Below, one piece after another: positions 16,766 to 25,718 of a stretch of 64,000 bases of DNA. The stretch comes from Rossellomorea aquimaris (GTDB taxonomy: Bacteria; Bacillota; Bacilli; Bacillales; Bacillaceae_B), in NCBI RefSeq assembly GCF_008180865.1, contig NZ_VTEX01000005.1, positions 248,001-312,000 of the forward strand. Direction: 5' to 3'. Each line of letters opens with the position of its first letter. Position 1 is the stretch's first letter. The position numbers and the translations under genes were made by a program. The notes beneath the pieces are model-generated. The model worked only from the letters and a program-made list of their open reading frames with translations, made no database searches and was not told where the DNA came from.

Positions 16766-18037
16766 TCAAATTCCTTTCAAAGCATCCTTATACCGCTGAT
16801 AATACGCTTCCACATTATTCAACAACAACAACTCCGTATACAAATATACCTTCATATTAAAGTCATTAAAATCAATCGTAGTCAGTTCCTGTATCTTTTT
16901 GATCCGATAATTCAACGTGTTCGGATGGATGAACAGTTCATTAGCGGTCTGTTTACCCTTTCCGTCATTTGCCAGGTACACCTCAAGTGTCTTAAGAAGG
17001 TCTGTCTGTTTCTTCACATCATTCTTAATCAATACCAACAAGTCATCACTGTAATAGTCCTTTGATGTGTTTTTCTCATAGAGCGTTGGCAAGTATCGAT
17101 AAATGCCCAATTGAGCAAATTCCCGCGGCATCGATTCAGGACGCGGACTGATAAAATTAGCCGTCTCAATGACTTCTGACGCTTCCAAGAAGCTCTTTCT
17201 CATTTGAGATAACGTGGTGTATTCCTTTCCGACCCCGATCAGGAAATGGTAGAATTCTTCCTCGCCTGTTTGCTCCTTCACTTTTTCAACTAGATCTCTG
17301 GCTAATTCCAGGGAAGAAGACGGTGTATCTGCTTTGCCGTAGAGAACGAGGATCACCTGGTATTCCGTTCGTAGTGAATAAATCTTTGTGTTGAAGCTGG
17401 ATTCCTGGACCAGCTTCTCCAATTGGTCGAGCATAGGCTTATAGTCCGACGATGCGATCGAGTACACCGCTACCGTGAACCGTCCAGGCAGGGTCAACTT
17501 AACGAGTGATGCATCATGGCGGAGCTGGCTTTCACTTCCGTACTCGTGCTGTAGGAGATGCCACAGTACTTCTTCTTTTCTGTCCTTTTTGATATTGACC
17601 TTTGCGAACATATCATTGATCAGGTTTCCAAGATGAGCGGAGATTTCTTCAAGGAAAGCGAGCTCTTCATTTTCGAGAAGACGGTTGGATTCCTGAACCC
17701 AAATATACCCCATCGTGTTTCCCAAGTACTTGGCGGCAATGACGACGCGCTGGTGAAATCCTAACTCTTCCATCGCCTGTACCCGGATCGGATCCGTATG
17801 TTTCTCGAGCTGATGGACGATGCCCTCTTTTTTCAGTCGATCGATGATGAAGACCGGACATTTTTTCGTGAGGATTGTCTTTAGCTGTGTTTGATCGAAC
17901 TTATTAGAAGAGGAACTGTATGAAATCAGTTCGAAATTTTTGTTTTCAATGATGACGGGATTGCCCAATTTTGAGCTGATCAATTCCGTTGCTTTATGAA
18001 TATCTTCTGTTTGGAGGATGATATCAAGTGCTTCCAT
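16766..18037 (-). CDS. putR: PucR/CdaR-type regulator, probable proline-utilisation activator PutR
   Basis: A 423-aa protein. It has an N-terminal sensory region, a central GGDEF-like CdaR segment and a C-terminal HTH_30 helix-turn-helix (ELFIHPNTLNYRIKKIQELT). This is the layout of B. subtilis PutR, which activates putBCP with proline as inducer. It lies directly downstream of the proline dehydrogenase and P5C dehydrogenase genes on the same strand, separated by a terminator. Identity rests on architecture and neighbourhood. Confidence 0.85.
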   Translation of the reverse strand: MEALDIILQTEDIHKATELISSKLGNPVIIENKNFELISYSSSSNKFDQTQLKTILTKKCPVFIIDRLKKEGIVHQLEKHTDPIRVQAMEELGFHQRVVIAAKYLGNTMGYIWVQESNRLLENEELAFLEEISAHLGNLINDMFAKVNIKKDRKEEVLWHLLQHEYGSESQLRHDASLVKLTLPGRFTVAVYSIASSDYKPMLDQLEKLVQESSFNTKIYSLRTEYQVILVLYGKADTPSSSLELARDLVEKVKEQTGEEEFYHFLIGVGKEYTTLSQMRKSFLEASEVIETANFISPRPESMPREFAQLGIYRYLPTLYEKNTSKDYYSDDLLVLIKNDVKKQTDLLKTLEVYLANDGKGKQTANELFIHPNTLNYRIKKIQELTTIDFNDFNMKVYLYTELLLLNNVEAYYQRYKDALKGI

Positions 18038-18103
18038 AGGAATCTTACCTTTCCACGAGTGTTTGTGATTCCTATTATAGCGTTAAATCCCTCAATAAAA
18101 AAT

Positions 18104-18134
18104 GAAAAGCTCCCCCATGTCGGGAGAGCTTTTC
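18104..18134. terminator. Terminator between pruA and putR
   Basis: GAAAAGCTCCC pairs with GGGAGAGCTTTTC; A-rich and T-rich flanks allow function in the minus direction after the dehydrogenase gene. Confidence 0.75.
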
Positions 18135-18143
18135 GTGTTCGAT

Positions 18144-19775
18144 TTATTCCTCATCCATAAATGGATAGGTAATGTCTGTTGTTGGAGCAAAGTTTTCTTT
18201 GATAATACGAGGACTGGTCCAGCGAATCATATTGAAAATAGAGCCTGCTTTATCGTTTGTACCAGAACCGCGTGAACCGCCGAATGGTTGTTGGTTGATC
18301 ACGGCACCTGTTGGTTTATCGTTGATGTAGAAGTTACCAGCTGCACCGGATAGGCGGCGTTCCAAGTGCATGATCGCTTCACGGTCTTGTGCAAAGATCG
18401 CACCCGTTAAGGCATACATGGAAGCAGTATCCACTGAAGTCAGTGTTTCTTCTAATTGTTCGTTTTCATATACATAGATCGTTAAGACAGGTCCGAAAAT
18501 TTCTTCGGTCATTGTTTTGAAGTTTGGATTTGTTGTCACGATGACAGTCGGTTGAACGAAGTATCCAACAGAATCATCATACGTACCGCCGGCAATGATT
18601 TCAGCTTCTTCAGAATCAGCCGCATAGTCGATGTAGCTTGTGATGGAATCAAAGGCAGGTTTATCAATGACCGCACCCATGAAGTTCCTGAAGTCTCTGA
18701 CATCCCCTACTTTAAGCTTAGCCGTTTCTTCCACGACACCATTCTTCACTTCTTCCCACATGCTTGCAGGGATGTAAGCACGGGAAGCTGCTGAACATTT
18801 TTGACCTTGGTATTCGAATGCACCACGAACAAGTGCAGCGACTACTTTGTCTGCTTGAGCTGTTTCGTGAGCGAAGACAAAGTCTTTACCGCCTGTTTCC
18901 CCAACTAAACGAGGATATGATTTGTAGTTTGTGATGTTTTCCCCTACTGTCTTCCAAATCGTCTGGAACACGCTTGTTGATCCAGTGAAGTGGAATCCGG
19001 ACATGCGTGGGTCTGTTAAAACGACCTCTGACACTTGTGAACCGCGGGATGGGACGAAGTTGATAACGCCTTTAGGCAGTCCAGCTTCTTCCAGGATACG
19101 CATAAAGTAGTAGTTTGATAGTAGAGCCGTTGTAGCCGGTTTCCACACAACTACGTTCCCCATGATGGCAGGAGCTGACGGCAAGTTTCCACCGATGGCC
19201 GTGAAGTTGAATGGAGAAATCGCTAGTACGAAACCATCTAAAGCACGGTACTCCAGGCGATTCCAGATGTTCTTCATGCTGTCCGGCTGCATTTGATAGA
19301 TTTGGTTTGCATAATCCACACCAAAGCGTAAGAAATCAGCTAATTCTTGTGCCGCATCGATTTCCGTTTGGTAGGCTGTTTTGGATTGGCCTAACATTGT
19401 AGCCGCATTGATGACATCACGGTATGGACCAGAAATTAAGTCAGCCGCTTTCAAGAAGATAGATGCTCTGTGCTGCCATGGCATATTGGACCAAGAATCC
19501 TTCGCAGCCATTGCCGCTTCCACTGCATCGCGAAGCTCTTTTTCACCTGCTTGTGAATAGGTAGCCAATACATGTTTGTGATCATGTGGCATCACTACTT
19601 GCTTCACTGTATCTGTCTTGATTTTCTCACCATTGATGATGACCGGAATCTCAACCTCGATACCAGCTTGGCGCTCTAATTCAGCTTTTAACGTTTCTCT
19701 TTCTTTCGTACCTGGGGCATATGTATTGCCAGGCTCATTTGTAGGTGTTGGGATGTTGTAAATTCCGTTACTCAT
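18144..19775 (-). CDS. pruA: L-glutamate gamma-semialdehyde (P5C) dehydrogenase, long ALDH4-like type
   Basis: A 543-aa NAD-dependent aldehyde dehydrogenase that oxidises pyrroline-5-carboxylate/glutamate semialdehyde to glutamate. The catalytic cysteine lies in FEYQGQKCSAASRAYI and the general-base glutamate in VGETGGKDFV. The N-terminus, SNGIYNIPTPTNEPGNTYAP, and the length resemble the ALDH4A1/long PruA branch rather than the ~515-aa RocA/PutC of B. subtilis. I start at ATG 19775; a GTG three codons earlier is possible. It follows proline dehydrogenase by ~40 bp and forms the second step of proline catabolism. Confidence 0.93.
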   Translation of the reverse strand: MSNGIYNIPTPTNEPGNTYAPGTKERETLKAELERQAGIEVEIPVIINGEKIKTDTVKQVVMPHDHKHVLATYSQAGEKELRDAVEAAMAAKDSWSNMPWQHRASIFLKAADLISGPYRDVINAATMLGQSKTAYQTEIDAAQELADFLRFGVDYANQIYQMQPDSMKNIWNRLEYRALDGFVLAISPFNFTAIGGNLPSAPAIMGNVVVWKPATTALLSNYYFMRILEEAGLPKGVINFVPSRGSQVSEVVLTDPRMSGFHFTGSTSVFQTIWKTVGENITNYKSYPRLVGETGGKDFVFAHETAQADKVVAALVRGAFEYQGQKCSAASRAYIPASMWEEVKNGVVEETAKLKVGDVRDFRNFMGAVIDKPAFDSITSYIDYAADSEEAEIIAGGTYDDSVGYFVQPTVIVTTNPNFKTMTEEIFGPVLTIYVYENEQLEETLTSVDTASMYALTGAIFAQDREAIMHLERRLSGAAGNFYINDKPTGAVINQQPFGGSRGSGTNDKAGSIFNMIRWTSPRIIKENFAPTTDITYPFMDEE

Positions 19776-19814
19776 TCTCTTCACATTCCTTTCTGATTAC
19801 ATTCTGTCTGGATG

Positions 19815-20732
19815 TTACTTGCTGAAGATTCCTTTTAATGCAAATGCGATGTTCGCCGGCCGTTCCGCCAGACGTCGCATGAAATACCCGAACCAATCCT
19901 CGCCATATGGCAGGTAAATGCGGACAGTATATCCTTTTTCTAACAATTCGGATTGCAGTTGGTTCCGCATTCCGTAAAGCATTTGGAACTCGAAGCGGTC
20001 ATTCGGAATATTATGTTCTTTCACTAATCCGATGGTGTAATCGATGATCGCTTCATCATGGCTTGCGATCGCTGTATAATGGCCGTTCAAGAGCTGCTTC
20101 TTGATAAGATGCTTCAGATTGTCATCCACTTTTTTCTTCTCTTGGAACGCCACTTTACCCGATTCATTATATGCACCCTTCACAAGCCTCAAATAAGGGG
20201 AACACTGATTGAGATCATCCACATCCCTCTCTGAAACATAGAGATAAGATTGGATCACCGTCCCCACATTGTCGTACTTTTGACAGAGCTTCTTGTAAAC
20301 GTCAAGGATGGCATGGCACCTCGAGGAATCCTCCATATCGAGAGTGACCGTGATTCCGCTTTCTTTTGCCTTCGCAAGAATCAACTCCATACTTTCCATG
20401 ACAAGATCTTGACTGATATCCAATCCCAGGGAAGTCAGCTTGACAGAGATTTCAGTCTCCAGCCCATGATAGGCAATGGCACTGATACTCTCAATACATC
20501 GTTGGACATTCTCCCGCACCACCTCTGTGGAATCGACGAACTCACCAAGATGATCGACCGTAACCTGGAATCCCTCTTCGTTCAATTGCGTAATCAATGG
20601 AATCGCCTGTGCAAAGGTTTCTCCCCCTACAAGCTTGTTAGCCCCAAATCTTGATCCCCACCGTTTGGCCATCTTATCCAACGCCTTATTGTGAGAAAGA
20701 AACAAGAAAAAACGCTTACTGATTGCTTCCAT
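19815..20732 (-). CDS. putB: Proline dehydrogenase (PutB/FadM)
   Basis: A 305-aa FAD enzyme of the monofunctional Gram-positive type. It oxidises proline to pyrroline-5-carboxylate and passes electrons to the membrane quinone pool. The barrel is recognisable by DMEDSSRCHAILDVY, YLRLVKGAYNES, ASHDEAII and the C-terminal YGEDWFGYFMRRLAERPAN, which holds the substrate-carboxylate arginines. It is first in the put operon, with the P5C dehydrogenase next and the PucR-type regulator last. Confidence 0.95.
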   Translation of the reverse strand: MEAISKRFFLFLSHNKALDKMAKRWGSRFGANKLVGGETFAQAIPLITQLNEEGFQVTVDHLGEFVDSTEVVRENVQRCIESISAIAYHGLETEISVKLTSLGLDISQDLVMESMELILAKAKESGITVTLDMEDSSRCHAILDVYKKLCQKYDNVGTVIQSYLYVSERDVDDLNQCSPYLRLVKGAYNESGKVAFQEKKKVDDNLKHLIKKQLLNGHYTAIASHDEAIIDYTIGLVKEHNIPNDRFEFQMLYGMRNQLQSELLEKGYTVRIYLPYGEDWFGYFMRRLAERPANIAFALKGIFSK

Positions 20733-21039
20733 GATTACAACACCTCCTTATAGTGACTGTTACCTCAAGACCGGGGTGATTAAACGAAGAATTTAAATCT
20801 TAAGACAATTATATCGATAAGCATCGACACGAAACAACGTGCTAAAACCACAAACATTTCAGTGCTGATTTATGGTGTAAACACAAAAGGGGTGATGTAG
20901 AATAGGTAATCAAATGAAAAAACAACTAGCTTGACGTGGAAACTGCATTCGAAATACAGAGGAAGAATCCCTGTAAAATTTCTCATATCCCCATCAAGTA
21001 GTTGTTGATCTCTAACACCTATCCATTTCAACCCTACAT
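20733..21039 (-). promoter_or_regulatory. put operon promoter region
   Basis: On the minus strand TTGTTT, 18 bp and TATAAT (20808-20837) form a likely promoter ~75 bp before the putB start. Upstream of it are two similar half-sites, TTTGTGGTTT and TTTGTGTTTA. These may be activator sites for the PucR-type regulator; this is inference. Nothing else is seen in this intergenic region. Confidence 0.45.
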
Positions 21040-21555
21040 TTATTCCTCATTCTCATCATTTTTCTTCCGCAGTTTCGGCAGACTCATCGCCTTGATTTCC
21101 CGTTCTTCAAAGAAGTTTCCGATCCTCGTCATGATGAACGTGACGAGAGTGGCGAAGATGACAATCGAGTAAAACCCTGCGCCAATTCCGATTCCTACAC
21201 CCCCCACGTAGAAAATCATCGCCGCAGAAGTGAGGCCCTTCACCCGCAGACCGTCTTTCAGGATCACGCCTGCACCTAAGAATCCGAGCCCTGATACAAT
21301 CTGGGCAGCCAGACGGAAAGGATCCATCATTTTTCCGCTATCCGGCTGACTGAGCATCTCTGCGCCTTCGATCGATACGATTGTGATCAACGTACATGCC
21401 ACTGACACATACGTATAGGTTTTTAATCCAGCGGGCTTGTTCTTCGCGGATCGGTCCCATCCGATGATGAATCCCAAGACCGCGCTCACCACAATCCGGA
21501 AAAAGATGTCATGCTGCCAGAAGAAATTCGTTGCTTCATTTATATAATCTGTCAT
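21040..21555 (-). CDS. MgtC/SapB family membrane protein
   Basis: A 171-aa integral membrane protein with four to five hydrophobic segments. The family core is clear: FIIGWDRSAKNKPAGLKTYT near the N-terminus, SGLGFLGAGVILKDG in the middle and GLTSAAMIFYVGGVGIGIG. A charged cytoplasmic tail follows. MgtC-type proteins act in growth at low magnesium in pathogens; the function in Bacillus is unclear. The start ATG follows GGAGG. It is monocistronic and preceded by a structured leader that may control it by attenuation. Confidence 0.92.
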   Translation of the reverse strand: MTDYINEATNFFWQHDIFFRIVVSAVLGFIIGWDRSAKNKPAGLKTYTYVSVACTLITIVSIEGAEMLSQPDSGKMMDPFRLAAQIVSGLGFLGAGVILKDGLRVKGLTSAAMIFYVGGVGIGIGAGFYSIVIFATLVTFIMTRIGNFFEEREIKAMSLPKLRKKNDENEE

Positions 21556-21574
21556 CCCGCCATCCTCCTTATAT

Positions 21575-21686
21575 GAAAAAGAGACCCCTCCACGAAACGA
21601 ATGCAGATTTTCTCCTCCTACTATGAAAAAATCATACAGTTCGCTTCATAAGTGTCTCTACTATACCTTCTATCAGGATTCGTTTC
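21575..21686 (-). promoter_or_regulatory. Candidate transcription-attenuation leader upstream of mgtC
   Basis: Three segments compete on the minus strand. Segment 1, GAAACGAAT (21678-21686), and segment 2, GAAGCGAA (21640-21647), can each pair with segment 3, ATTCGTTTC (21594-21602). Segment 2/3 pairing extends to AGAGAC/GTCTCT (21654-21659 with 21580-21585) and runs into a U tract, forming a terminator. Segment 1/3 pairing would prevent it. A mini-ORF, ATG AAG CGA ACT GTA TGA, overlaps segment 2. The arrangement is seen directly; the sensed signal is unknown. Confidence 0.6.
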
Positions 21687-21965
21687 TAAGAATATTCTTT
21701 TTATCGTACACTCATTTTTCACTCTTTTCAATGAATAAAGTAAAATTTCTGTAAAATGCCGGTTTTCGCAGAACTAGCCTCATTTCTTTATTGCCGTGCT
21801 AACATTCATCCCAATTTAGCGAATCTATGAGAAGAGAAAAATAATAAACATCCAGCATCCCAATAAAAAGACTGGATAAAATGACCGTGATCTATTATTG
21901 TGCCCTGACCCTCGGTACATTAATTCTCCACCGTGCCGAGGGTCAATACTTGCACATTGCTACAA

Positions 21966-23411
21966 TCAATCACCATCTTCAGTATAAGAATGCTTGCTAT
22001 TAGTAAGCTTCTGTAAATCTTCTCGATAAAACGTATCCTTCAATTCCTGCATCTTAAAAGGAATGATAGGTGAAAGATAAGGAACACAGACCGATTTCAG
22101 ACTCACCATATACAAAATTAGAATGGTTGTCCCAATGATGATTCCATTAAATCCAAAAAAATTAGCCGTTATCAAAAAAAGTATCCTTAAGGTGGAATCA
22201 GGTTCCACCAGTCCTCTGTTAGCTCCCAAGAAACTGGAAAGAGCGGTTATCCCTATGACGATCAGACTGACTGGGTGGATCAATTTGGCGGTGACCGCCG
22301 TTTCGCCAATGACGATCGTCCCGATTAATGACACCAATATGACCGCGCTTTGCGGAAGACGAAACGAAACATCTACTAATATTCTTACCAAGAATAAAAG
22401 AATGGCGATTTCCCAAAAGGTTGGCAATAGTTCATCGTCAGAAATGATTACTTTCGAAATCTTGTTTGGTAAGTCATCTTTATGAAAATTTGCTAACGCT
22501 ATGTAAACCGCTGGCAGGTACACTCCTAATAGAAAGGCGATAAAACGGATGATTCGGCTCGTAAATTTGCCCATTGATATGTGATAATCATCAGGTGCTT
22601 GAATAAAATCGATAAATAAAGCAGGAGCTATTATGGCGAAAGGGTACCCGTCCACAATCACTACCACTCTTCCTTCAAATAAGGAAGAGACTGCCCCGTC
22701 AATTCGTTCTGAATGTCTTAGCCGGGAAAAAATAGACCTTGGATTTCCTTCTAATACATCCTCCAATACTCTTTCACTAAGGACATACTTTAAGTTTAGA
22801 CTATTTAACCTGTTTTTGACTTCTTTTAATATCCCTTTATCGACAGAGCCTTCTATATATAAGATGGAAACAAATGTTGGTGAAGTGGTGCCAATTTCTA
22901 CTGTTTCCACACACAAATCCGGCGTTTTTAATGAACCTCTTATCAAATTGATATTTGTCTTCATCTTTTCTGTTAATCCAATTTGTGGACCTCTTACCGA
23001 ACGTTCTCCGATTGACGCTTCGACGCTTCTTTCTGCCCACTTCGGAGATGGTATAATGATGCCTTCTTGAAACCCGTTTATCAGTAATACGGTACTTCCT
23101 TGTACGATGGCATCGATCAATTCTTGATACTGAGAAGTGGTTTTTACATCTGCAGATTCAACTATTCTTCCAATGATTTGATCGATGAGTGTTTCATTAA
23201 AATCTATTGCCTTGAATGATTCTAATAACGGTCCTACCACATAATCCTGAATAAGATCTGTATCGATAATTCCGTCTAAGTAGACAATATTCATTTCTAG
23301 GGAACCCTCGCAGCCAGACTTTATATTTCTTACGATAAGGTCAGATGTCTCGTGAAAGGTATTCTTTATGTTTTCGATGTTTTCTTTTAGGCACATTTCT
23401 ATTTTAGGCAT
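21966..23411 (-). CDS. GerA family spore germination protein (A subunit)
   Basis: A 481-aa protein of the GerAA/GerBA/GerKA family, part of inner-spore-membrane germinant receptors. The soluble N-terminal half has the family segments LIDQIIGRIVESADVKTTSQ and DGYPFAIIAP. The C-terminal half has about five membrane spans (FIAFLLGVYLPAVYIALANFH and so on). B and C subunit genes are not adjacent, so it is an orphan in this window. A 9-bp inverted repeat, GACCCTCGG/CCGAGGGTC (21907-21943), lies after its stop codon. Confidence 0.92.
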   Translation of the reverse strand: MPKIEMCLKENIENIKNTFHETSDLIVRNIKSGCEGSLEMNIVYLDGIIDTDLIQDYVVGPLLESFKAIDFNETLIDQIIGRIVESADVKTTSQYQELIDAIVQGSTVLLINGFQEGIIIPSPKWAERSVEASIGERSVRGPQIGLTEKMKTNINLIRGSLKTPDLCVETVEIGTTSPTFVSILYIEGSVDKGILKEVKNRLNSLNLKYVLSERVLEDVLEGNPRSIFSRLRHSERIDGAVSSLFEGRVVVIVDGYPFAIIAPALFIDFIQAPDDYHISMGKFTSRIIRFIAFLLGVYLPAVYIALANFHKDDLPNKISKVIISDDELLPTFWEIAILLFLVRILVDVSFRLPQSAVILVSLIGTIVIGETAVTAKLIHPVSLIVIGITALSSFLGANRGLVEPDSTLRILFLITANFFGFNGIIIGTTILILYMVSLKSVCVPYLSPIIPFKMQELKDTFYREDLQKLTNSKHSYTEDGD

Positions 23412-23477
23412 CCTTCATCCTCCCTAAAGTTAGTATGAGGAGTTGTCAAGATACTATACTTTCCGAGAAAATCACTT

Positions 23478-23897
23478 TCACAACTTAAGTTCGTCATTCA
23501 ACATCTGCCTGAAACAATAATCAATGATTTCTCTTCTTCTGATGATCCCTATAAAGTGATCCTGATCATCGACTACCGGAACAAAATTCTGTTCCATTGA
23601 TTTGGAAATGATATCTTCCATCTCCGCATCTATATGAATAGGTTGTTGCTGCCTGTGCAAAGGAATGTCAGAGAGCATTACTTTACTGGTATTTTGAAAC
23701 GTGAGTCCGGTGGTGTTTTTTATTTTCCATAGGAGATCCCCTTCTGTAAGGGTCCCTGCATATTTCCCATCCTCACTGATCAGCGGGACTGATGTGTAAC
23801 GATGATACTCCATCTTTTCGAGTGCCTGCCTCATAGTCGATTCATATTTAATATAGGCAACGTCCCTTTTGGGAACTAAGAAAAAAGCGATATTCAA
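23478..23897 (-). CDS. CBS domain protein (YkuL-like)
   Basis: A 139-aa protein made of two CBS motifs (TSVPLISEDGKYAGTLTEGD and FVPVVDDQDHFIGIIRRREI), forming one Bateman module of the kind that binds adenine nucleotides. It is close in layout to B. subtilis YkuL. It follows kdpD by 15 bp and is the last gene of the potassium operon. It might sense ATP/AMP or a cyclic dinucleotide and tune Kdp activity; this is inference from position. Confidence 0.85.
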   Translation of the reverse strand: MNIAFFLVPKRDVAYIKYESTMRQALEKMEYHRYTSVPLISEDGKYAGTLTEGDLLWKIKNTTGLTFQNTSKVMLSDIPLHRQQQPIHIDAEMEDIISKSMEQNFVPVVDDQDHFIGIIRRREIIDYCFRQMLNDELKL

Positions 23898-23912
23898 ATT
23901 CCGTCCTCCTCT

Positions 23913-25061
23913 TTATCTTCCATCCGCAACGATGTGTATATCGATATTCGTTGTTTCCCTCATGATCATGTTGACGATAGATCCTTTTCTTATTTCCTCC
24001 CATCTGGTTCTGGCAGACTGCCCTAGTAAGATTTGGGTGACGTTATATTTTTTGGCGACTTCGATGATGACAGCAGCAGGCTTCCTGTTTTGTTGTTCTT
24101 CGAAAATCAATGTGGCATTAAACTGTTCGGCAAGCATTTTCCATTCTTTTATTTTTTGCTCTCTAACATGATCTGCATGGGATAATCTCTCTGAAGTAAT
24201 GTTCAAAATATATAATTCTGCCTTCAGGCGATGTGCCATCCTCCAGCCTCTTCTTATCAGCTTTTCTGCCGTGGGTCCGTAATGGATACAAACCAGTATT
24301 TTCTCGTTCACTCCGATGGGTCCATGCTGGAGATCACCGCTTATTTGTTCGATTCTCTCATCAACATCATTTGCAATCTCCCTTAATGCCAGTTCACGAA
24401 GTGCTGATAAATTTGTTGTGGTGAAGAAATGGGTTAAACTTTTTTCAATCTTCACGGGAGCATAAATTTTGCCTTCCCTCAGCCTCTTTCTTAAGGCTTC
24501 AGGTGTCACATCTATCAGTTGGATTTCAGCGGCCTTTTGGACAAAGGTATCCGGCACTCTTTCTCTTACTTTCACACCTGTTATGTGCTGGACGATATCG
24601 TTCACGCTTTCCAGGTGTTGAATATTCACAGCTGACAGGACATCGATTCCGGCATCGAGGATCAAAGCTACATCTTCATATCTCTTTGAATTGATGGAAC
24701 CTGTTATATTCGTATGGGCAAGTTCGTCAACAAGGACAATATCCGGTTTTCTCTCAATGATTCCTTCAACATTCAGTTCGTAAAATTTCTTTCCTTTATA
24801 ATTCATGATCTTTAACGGTACCTGCTCAAGATCTTTCAGTTGAGCTTCCGTTTCTGCACGTCCGTGGGTCTCGATGAATCCAATCACCACGTCTTTTCCT
24901 TCCTTTTTTAAATCAGCAGCGTCCTGAAGCATTTTATAAGACTTTCCCACTCCAGGTGCAGCACCGATATATAATTTCAATTGCCCTCGTGTGGATTCTG
25001 TGATTGTCTGGAGAATTTCTTCAGGGGTCCTTCTCCTGAAATAAGGATGATCCGTTTCCAC
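23913..25061 (-). CDS. kdpD: Kinase-less KdpD (N-terminal KdpD plus universal-stress domain)
   Basis: 382 aa against ~890 in E. coli. Residues ~25-235 are the KdpD N-terminal domain with Walker A GAAPGVGKSYKM and the DELAHTN Walker B. Residues ~250-375 are a UspA-like domain (VCIHYGPTAEKLIRRGWRMA). No membrane spans, dimerisation helix or histidine-kinase domain follow, and no kdpE is present. Such short KdpD proteins are known in the Bacillus cereus group, and USP domains of KdpD bind c-di-AMP in Staphylococcus. It starts with GTG after GGAGGTG. Confidence 0.92.
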   Translation of the reverse strand: METDHPYFRRRTPEEILQTITESTRGQLKLYIGAAPGVGKSYKMLQDAADLKKEGKDVVIGFIETHGRAETEAQLKDLEQVPLKIMNYKGKKFYELNVEGIIERKPDIVLVDELAHTNITGSINSKRYEDVALILDAGIDVLSAVNIQHLESVNDIVQHITGVKVRERVPDTFVQKAAEIQLIDVTPEALRKRLREGKIYAPVKIEKSLTHFFTTTNLSALRELALREIANDVDERIEQISGDLQHGPIGVNEKILVCIHYGPTAEKLIRRGWRMAHRLKAELYILNITSERLSHADHVREQKIKEWKMLAEQFNATLIFEEQQNRKPAAVIIEVAKKYNVTQILLGQSARTRWEEIRKGSIVNMIMRETTNIDIHIVADGR

Positions 25062-25121
25062 TCCTGTTCACCTCCAAGCAGGATGAGACCCCGACCAACA
25101 AAATTGTCAGGGCTCTTCCGT

Positions 25122-25718
25122 TTATAAAATCTCCTGCAGGTCGAGATTAAGCATGAGCACATTGACACGCTCTTCTCCGAAAATCCCCCATTCCTTCCCT
25201 TTGGTGTTCTTTTCAATCAATTCCTTCAGTTTCTCCTTCGAAACACCAGTCATCTCTGATATTCTGTTCACCTGCGCTAGTGCACCTTGAACCGAAATAT
25301 GAGGATCAAGACCTGAGCCTGAATCTGTCACGAGATCGACCGGAACTTCACTGATCGGTGTGTCCGGATTAGCTTTTTTCCACACTTCCAATGATTCCTC
25401 TGTTCGGTTGATCATATCCTCATTGGATGGGGCATAGTTATTGGATCCAGAACCTGAAGCATCGTATTCGATGGCGGACACCCTTCCATGAAAGAAGGTT
25501 GGATCACTAACGTTTTGCCCGATCAATTCCGATCCCACCACTTCATTTCGATCATTATAAACTAAACTCCCATCCGCCTTATCCGGCATGATGGCCTGTG
25601 CTATCCCTGTTGATGCCAGTGGGTACACCAGTCCCGCGAGCACCATGATGGTAAAGCTTGATCTGATAATCGGACCGGCAAGTTGGCTATGCTTCATTTT
25701 AATCTCCCTTTCTCTCAT
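25122..25718 (-). CDS. kdpC: Potassium-transporting ATPase subunit KdpC
   Basis: A 198-aa subunit with one N-terminal membrane span ([20 protein letters not shown]). A soluble domain follows, carrying family markers [32 protein letters not shown] and the C-terminal [10 protein letters not shown]. It stabilises the KdpFABC complex and assists ATP binding. The start is immediately next to the kdpB stop codon. Length is normal. Confidence 0.96.
   Translation of the reverse strand: MREREIKMKHSQLAGPIIRSSFTIMVLAGLVYPLASTGIAQAIMPDKADGSLVYNDRNEVVGSELIGQNVSDPTFFHGRVSAIEYDASGSGSNNYAPSNEDMINRTEESLEVWKKANPDTPISEVPVDLVTDSGSGLDPHISVQGALAQVNRISEMTGVSKEKLKELIEKNTKGKEWGIFGEERVNVLMLNLDLQEIL

Noticed and set aside
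21541-21690. M-box (ykoK) magnesium riboswitch before mgtC
   Set aside because: The conserved M-box blocks could not be found; the leader is too short and has a different fold, so it is reported as an unclassified attenuator.
22123-23070. Two plus-strand open frames over the GerA gene
   Set aside because: Antisense shadows of a well-supported GerA-family gene, without ribosome sites or protein-like composition.
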